Assembly (NCBI GenBank): GCA_039619475.1 | Contig: CM077115.1 | Location: 594,729,643-594,793,642, forward strand | Source of the DNA: Icerya purchasi | Lineage: Eukaryota; Arthropoda; Insecta; Hemiptera; Monophlebidae | DNA: 64,000 nucleotides | Reading direction: 5' to 3' | Part shown: piece after piece, positions 59,491 to 64,000 of the stretch | Numbering within the stretch: position 1 is the first letter of the stretch | Layout: every line of letters begins with the position of its first letter | Made by a program: the position numbers and the translations under genes | The notes under the pieces: model-generated | Database searches by the model: none | The model's input: the letters and a program-made list of their open reading frames with translations, nothing else | What the model was told of the DNA's origin: nothing

Positions 59491-61639
59491 TGAATCTCTT
59501 CCTCGTCGTTCATGGTTCCTTAACTGCCCCTCTCTTTGAATCGTTCGAAAATCTCTGCTATTTGTCGCCTTAATCGCAAGCTCTTTCTTGCATCACTTTT
59601 CCGGTTTTCATCTGCGCCTACTCCATTTTGTTCTTTTCACTTCCCTTCCATATACACTTCCCTTGTGACCGTGATATTATAATTTACTTGAATGTTCCCG
59701 ATCTTCTCCGCTGAGCAATCGTCCCCTTCTATTTTTCTCTGGTAAAACTTGGTGATATCTCCACTTCCCTTATCGGTGTTTCTTATATTCTCTCATTTGC
59801 TTCTGCTTCGGTTATTCCTGAGATTGAATTTTTAATCGTGTCGGTGGATAAAAATAAAAATTTTCTTTAAATTAATAAATTTTCATTACAAAAATTAAAA
59901 TTTTAGAGAAAAAGCCTCATCGGGAAAGACTTGATAGATTGCAGGATGGTATCAAAGACCGTAAAAAAGGCTGATTGAAAAATCGGATTAGTTAATTTTT
60001 TCTAATAGTATATAAAAAGAACAGCACTAAAAAATAATCGCATTGAATTGCTTTTAATTTCCATTTAACTTTGAATATAAGTAAAAAAGTATTGAGGCAA
60101 TGTTTCATGAAAAACATGTAATTCCAAATCGATACTTTTCAAGCTGGACAATTAATTGTTTTTTTTCTTTTTTCATATAGGATAGGCAATGGGCATTTTA
60201 AATTGGTCACCGATATTTCTCACTTAAATTAGGGCGATTAAATAAATTCATGAAATTTCGAAGTGTTTCTTCGACAATCGAAATGTATAGCGTGTAGTAG
60301 TAACGTTCACTTAAAGTAAAAAGAGCTAAATTGGGTAGTCGTACAACAGGTCGTACAACGCGCCTGATTTAAATAAATTTATAAACCCAATAATGTTCCG
60401 AACAAGCGTAAATTTCGAATTTTTCAATAACTAAAATACACGACCTGCTTACTAAAGCTTAAATTTGAAATAAAACGCTCCGAATATTTTAAAATTTTCA
60501 GATGTTGAATATGTTTTGTTTTTTTTTTTAAATCGAGATAATTGGCGATGTCTAAATGACGCAGAATTTAAAATCTGTTTTCCGCGCATATAACAATCCC
60601 GACCAGTTTGATAAAATCTGAAAATGTAGACAAAATAAAACCGGCAAAAAAATCAAAATTTTTGGCTGTTATAAAAATTAAAATACGCGCTGCATTTTAA
60701 GACGTTTCGCATATAATAAAAAAAAAACAAAAAAAACGAAAGTTATAAAATCCGAAATATCTATTAAATGCTACACCCAAGCGTTTTCCAAAACATTATC
60801 ATTTTTAGAAAAAACCCATAGAATTCGAGTTATTTTCCATTGAGGTATGAGCTCGCGATCAAATTAAAAAGAAAACAAAAAGAAAAAAAACAACAAAAAA
60901 CATCTTGATTTGTAGAACGAGGAGTGAAAAGGATTTTATTAATTCCACGGCGACAGGAGAATTTCGAAGCGGTAATAAAATATAATCACGTACAACTATG
61001 AACTCTTTCTATAAAAGTACCGAAATAAAATGTGACAACATTCTGAACTGGTGTTAAAAATGAGTATAGGTCGTTAAGTATGAGATCGTTTTCACGCGAT
61101 GATGGAATTGCGAGGTCTTTTTCAGTTTTGAAAATAACAGATTTATATGAAAATTTTAAAGTAGAATTTAAAACATTAACGAGAGGTATCATCGCGTTAT
61201 GGATCGAAGTAAAACTTGCCAAAGTATAATAACGCCGGATTTTATAAAAGGCGATTCGAAAAATTGTTTGCCATTAAATAAATCCGTTTAATTTCGGACA
61301 TTGCGCAAAACTAAATACACACAGACACACACTTTTAAAAACGAATCGCGCGCTATGTATTATTGTTTTATTTTGAAATATTTGTGAAACTCACATTTTT
61401 GCGAGTTGTTCGGAATCGGGTAAAGCTCGCGGTCTCGAAAAATGCAAGCGCTCGAAAAAATCAGTTAATTAAAATACAAACGTAATAAAGCCGAGCAATT
61501 AGAAACGACAGGTCGCTCCGGTTTGTTGATAAAGTGGCGCTGACAAATAGAGCATCACCATAAAAAAAAAAAAACGAAAAAAAACCAGCAAACAAACGGG
61601 CGAAGAAAAAAAGGCGAACACAGACGATATGGGTAGCAA
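59491..61639. other. AT-rich noncoding stretch
   Basis: C/T-rich segment at ~59480-59820, then AT-rich DNA with several short poly-A runs. No gene recognised. Confidence 0.5.
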
Positions 61640-62930
61640 GGGATAAGCGACACCTGGAATTAGGTAGGAGCGTGGTGCAATTCGAATTCTTACTATATAA
61701 TGGCGCTGGTAATAATAAATAAATAAAGTGGGAGATGAAATGCTGTAGGTCGGCTGTATTGTTATTTTAGCATCGACATGATATTTAGGCCGCTCCGATA
61801 AATCGCCGGCAGTAGCGAAGCGAATAAATTCGCGGGAAAAAATTAAAAAAATGATACATAATGCGACCAGGGCGAAGAATGGCTGGAATGCCGCATCTAA
61901 GCATTAGCCATTGTGTGTGCCCGCCGAAAGTGCAAAGAAGGGCCACGTATCGGAAAACGCTTTCGGTAGAGCGCGGTCGATTTAATTCTAGAACAATCTG
62001 CCTGCACCCTTTTACGAACAGTTCGCATCGCGGCCCTTCTTACTAGCCTGCCAGGGCCCAACTAGAGCTGCCATCCACCCTCCCGCATCGCACACACGCA
62101 CACACGTCCGGTTTTTTAGCCGCTGCTGGAAATGCGAACGAGGCGCGATGCGGCAGCCTACTTGGTGGTCCCTGGCAAAGGCCGCTCTCGCCTATTCAAT
62201 TATCTGTCTTTGCGCTCTCGGTGCCTTATTCCGACTATTATATTATGTTGCCACTTTTGCCTCACATTCGCGCAACTTTGTTTTGTTATTTTAGAATTAC
62301 ACAGGCCATTGCGGCAAATTTTTATTCCCCACCCCTCGCCCCGCCGCCGGCTCAGACTGAACCTTCTGCGCGAACCCTTCGCCTACCACGCGCGTATGCA
62401 TTATTTCCTCGTACACGTTTCGTGTACGAATGGTCGTCTTCAGCTAGCCCCGGCTCTTTAGCGGAGTAACACTGAGGTGGTACTCTTCTCCTAGATCGAT
62501 AATTTTCCCGGGGAAAAAAAAAAACACACATAAAAATACTACGACATAAAACTGTTGCACCGTGTATCGATTATTGCACACCATGATGTCTGCTACGAAT
62601 GTTGCAGTTGTCGAGCGATTCGTACAGAAGTTGGAGAATATTTTCTAATTAAGAAATATCGTCATCGGTGGTAAGCGGATGATCGAATGTACGTAAAACG
62701 TAGCTTGAACTACGGAACGCGCGCATTGTGTTGAGATAGGCGACGATTGGTAGTCTCACGCGTACACAATATTATTGTTCCCGACGGGGACGGAAGTGAA
62801 TGCGCGTAACTAAAGAGTTTAAACTACAGATGATAGACCGTGAATTATGCGAAGGTGGCGCCGCTCTTGTGTTATTAGGTCGCGAACGAAGTTTTAAAAA
62901 GTAAATATAGTTTAGCCTCTGTTAGAAAGA
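61640..62930. other. GC-richer, repeat-poor block; candidate regulatory or untranslated DNA
   Basis: The block is clearly richer in GC than the rest of the right half and almost free of microsatellites. Several short frames exist (plus 61861-62046, 62132-62461, 62221-62469), two overlapping in different frames, none with a recognised domain. It includes a CACACACGCACACACG tract at ~62090 and short palindromes (ATAAATTCGCGGG; CGCGAATTTATT-like context at 61820-61840). Such islands in an AT-rich insect genome are often promoters, untranslated exons or conserved noncoding elements. Confidence 0.35.
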
Positions 62931-63256
62931 AAATAGGCCTTGCACGAAAATCTTAGAGATAGCTCTATGTTGGCCCTAACACAGAGGTCAACATTTATCG
63001 AAGAACAGATTTTTAACGCTTAAGAAGGCCAATAATTTTACTACACGTTGATGTTGTAAAAGTGATTCCAACTTGTTAAATATCTCCCCTTATTTGAAAC
63101 TCGTTATTATCTGGCGAAGCTGTCCAGACCCTAAATAAATAGTAGTGATCGATCCCCCTTATCTAAAAGATACTCTCGCTATCCAATTGGCACGTAACAG
63201 CAGCGTTCGGGTCCAATGAAATCGCTCTACTCTCTCAAAAGGAAATATCCCCTCCC

Positions 63257-63287
<31 letters not shown>

Positions 63288-64000
63288 TTTATTAAAAATT
63301 AGAATAAACTGTTCTTCCTGGACGACTGTGTCTGTCGGCCTACGTGGGTTCATCAAGTGTAGAACATCTGTTGAAACGGTGCTATTGCCCGGGATCTGTT
63401 AGCTTCGCCTCACTCGGTGTAAACTGTTATTTCTAATTAATTGAAACGGTCTTAAATTTTAGGACTAAATCGCTTTCTGTAATTCATAGGCGCCGTAATT
63501 ACACACGCAACGTCTAAAAATTTTTATAAATGGCAATTTAAAAGAAGAAAAAACGCCAAGTGGACGAAAAAAGTTCTTAAAAAACGAAAAATACTCTCCT
63601 CCCAGAACAAGCGAAACACACAGCAGCGCATTTTCTATCGCCCAAATAGGAACGCTTGGAACCTCGGCGATCGATCGAATTTTTTTAAAATCTTCTTCTT
63701 CTCCACCTCTCTCGCGATCAGGAATAGTCAATTAGTAAGATCCGTTTACGATCACATTAAATCTTGGCAATTCTAAATGAGGGTTTCTATCGGTTCGGCC
63801 TCAACGATTCCGACTGAACCTTTCCACTCGCTACGTTTCAGCCTCGTCCTTTTCCGAAGTAGATCTATTAGAATGGGGAGTTTTTAATTTGCAGTAAAAT
63901 TCGGAATCCAGATTGATTTTGTTTCTTTCAAATTTTCATAAACGTTAAATTTATTTTTTATTTTTTGATGCAAATGATTTTTTGTTTTTTTTTTTTTTCA
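62931..64000. other. noncoding right end of window
   Basis: Poly-A run at 63257-63283 and poly-T at the very end (63987-63999). The 65- and 88-codon minus frames here have no recognisable domain. Confidence 0.5.

Overview
This is a stretch of animal nuclear DNA, almost certainly arthropod and probably insect. It is strongly AT-rich, full of microsatellites and homopolymer runs, has no bacterial-style gene packing, and is stocked with eukaryotic transposon families (mariner, hAT-like, several non-LTR retrotransposon groups, tRNA-derived SINE-like copies and PIF1-helicase/OTU remnants). I cannot name the species. A hemipteran or other large-genome insect would fit, but nothing here proves it.

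Only two open reading frames look like intact protein genes. The first is a 322-codon single-exon gene at 678-1646 (+), resembling a family of repeated single-exon arthropod proteins that I recall as DUF8207. The second is a mariner transposase at 39016-40092 (-), with its D,D34D triad, near-perfect 29-bp terminal inverted repeats and TA target duplication all visible. I recognise no ordinary host exon, tRNA, rRNA or CRISPR array.

Layout. 0-0.3 kb: TA/GTAGA microsatellite. 0.7-1.7 kb: the single-exon gene. 1.8-8.4 kb: a large degenerate satellite-like array, with five ~180-bp units at 5.9-6.9 kb and two 358-bp units at 7.4-8.1 kb. 8.5-9.3 kb: a decayed PIF1-like helicase joined to an endonuclease-like domain (-). 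10.1-10.9 kb: a short interspersed repeat beside a TIR element. 11.7-12.6 kb: a GC-richer, repeat-poor block. 14.3-17.5 kb: a non-LTR reverse transcriptase relic (-) broken by at least three insertions. 20.9-22.1, 24.65-25.3 and 30.4-31.4 kb: three more non-LTR relics. 25.6-26.9 kb: a repeat carrying an OTU-protease remnant, with a second partial copy at 55.5 kb. 38.3-40.5 kb: the intact mariner nested inside an internally deleted element of a different mariner family. 40.5-61.6 kb: mostly AT-rich unannotatable DNA. 61.6-62.9 kb: a GC-richer block near the right end.

A short interspersed element of ~200-560 bp occurs six times (10.1, 17.7, 27.1, 35.6, 37.0 and 52.6 kb), usually beside (TA)n tracts. 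Overall the window reads as an intergenic or intronic graveyard of mobile elements with one young mariner and one intact element-like gene. Family names are recognition from memory; alignments were done by eye.
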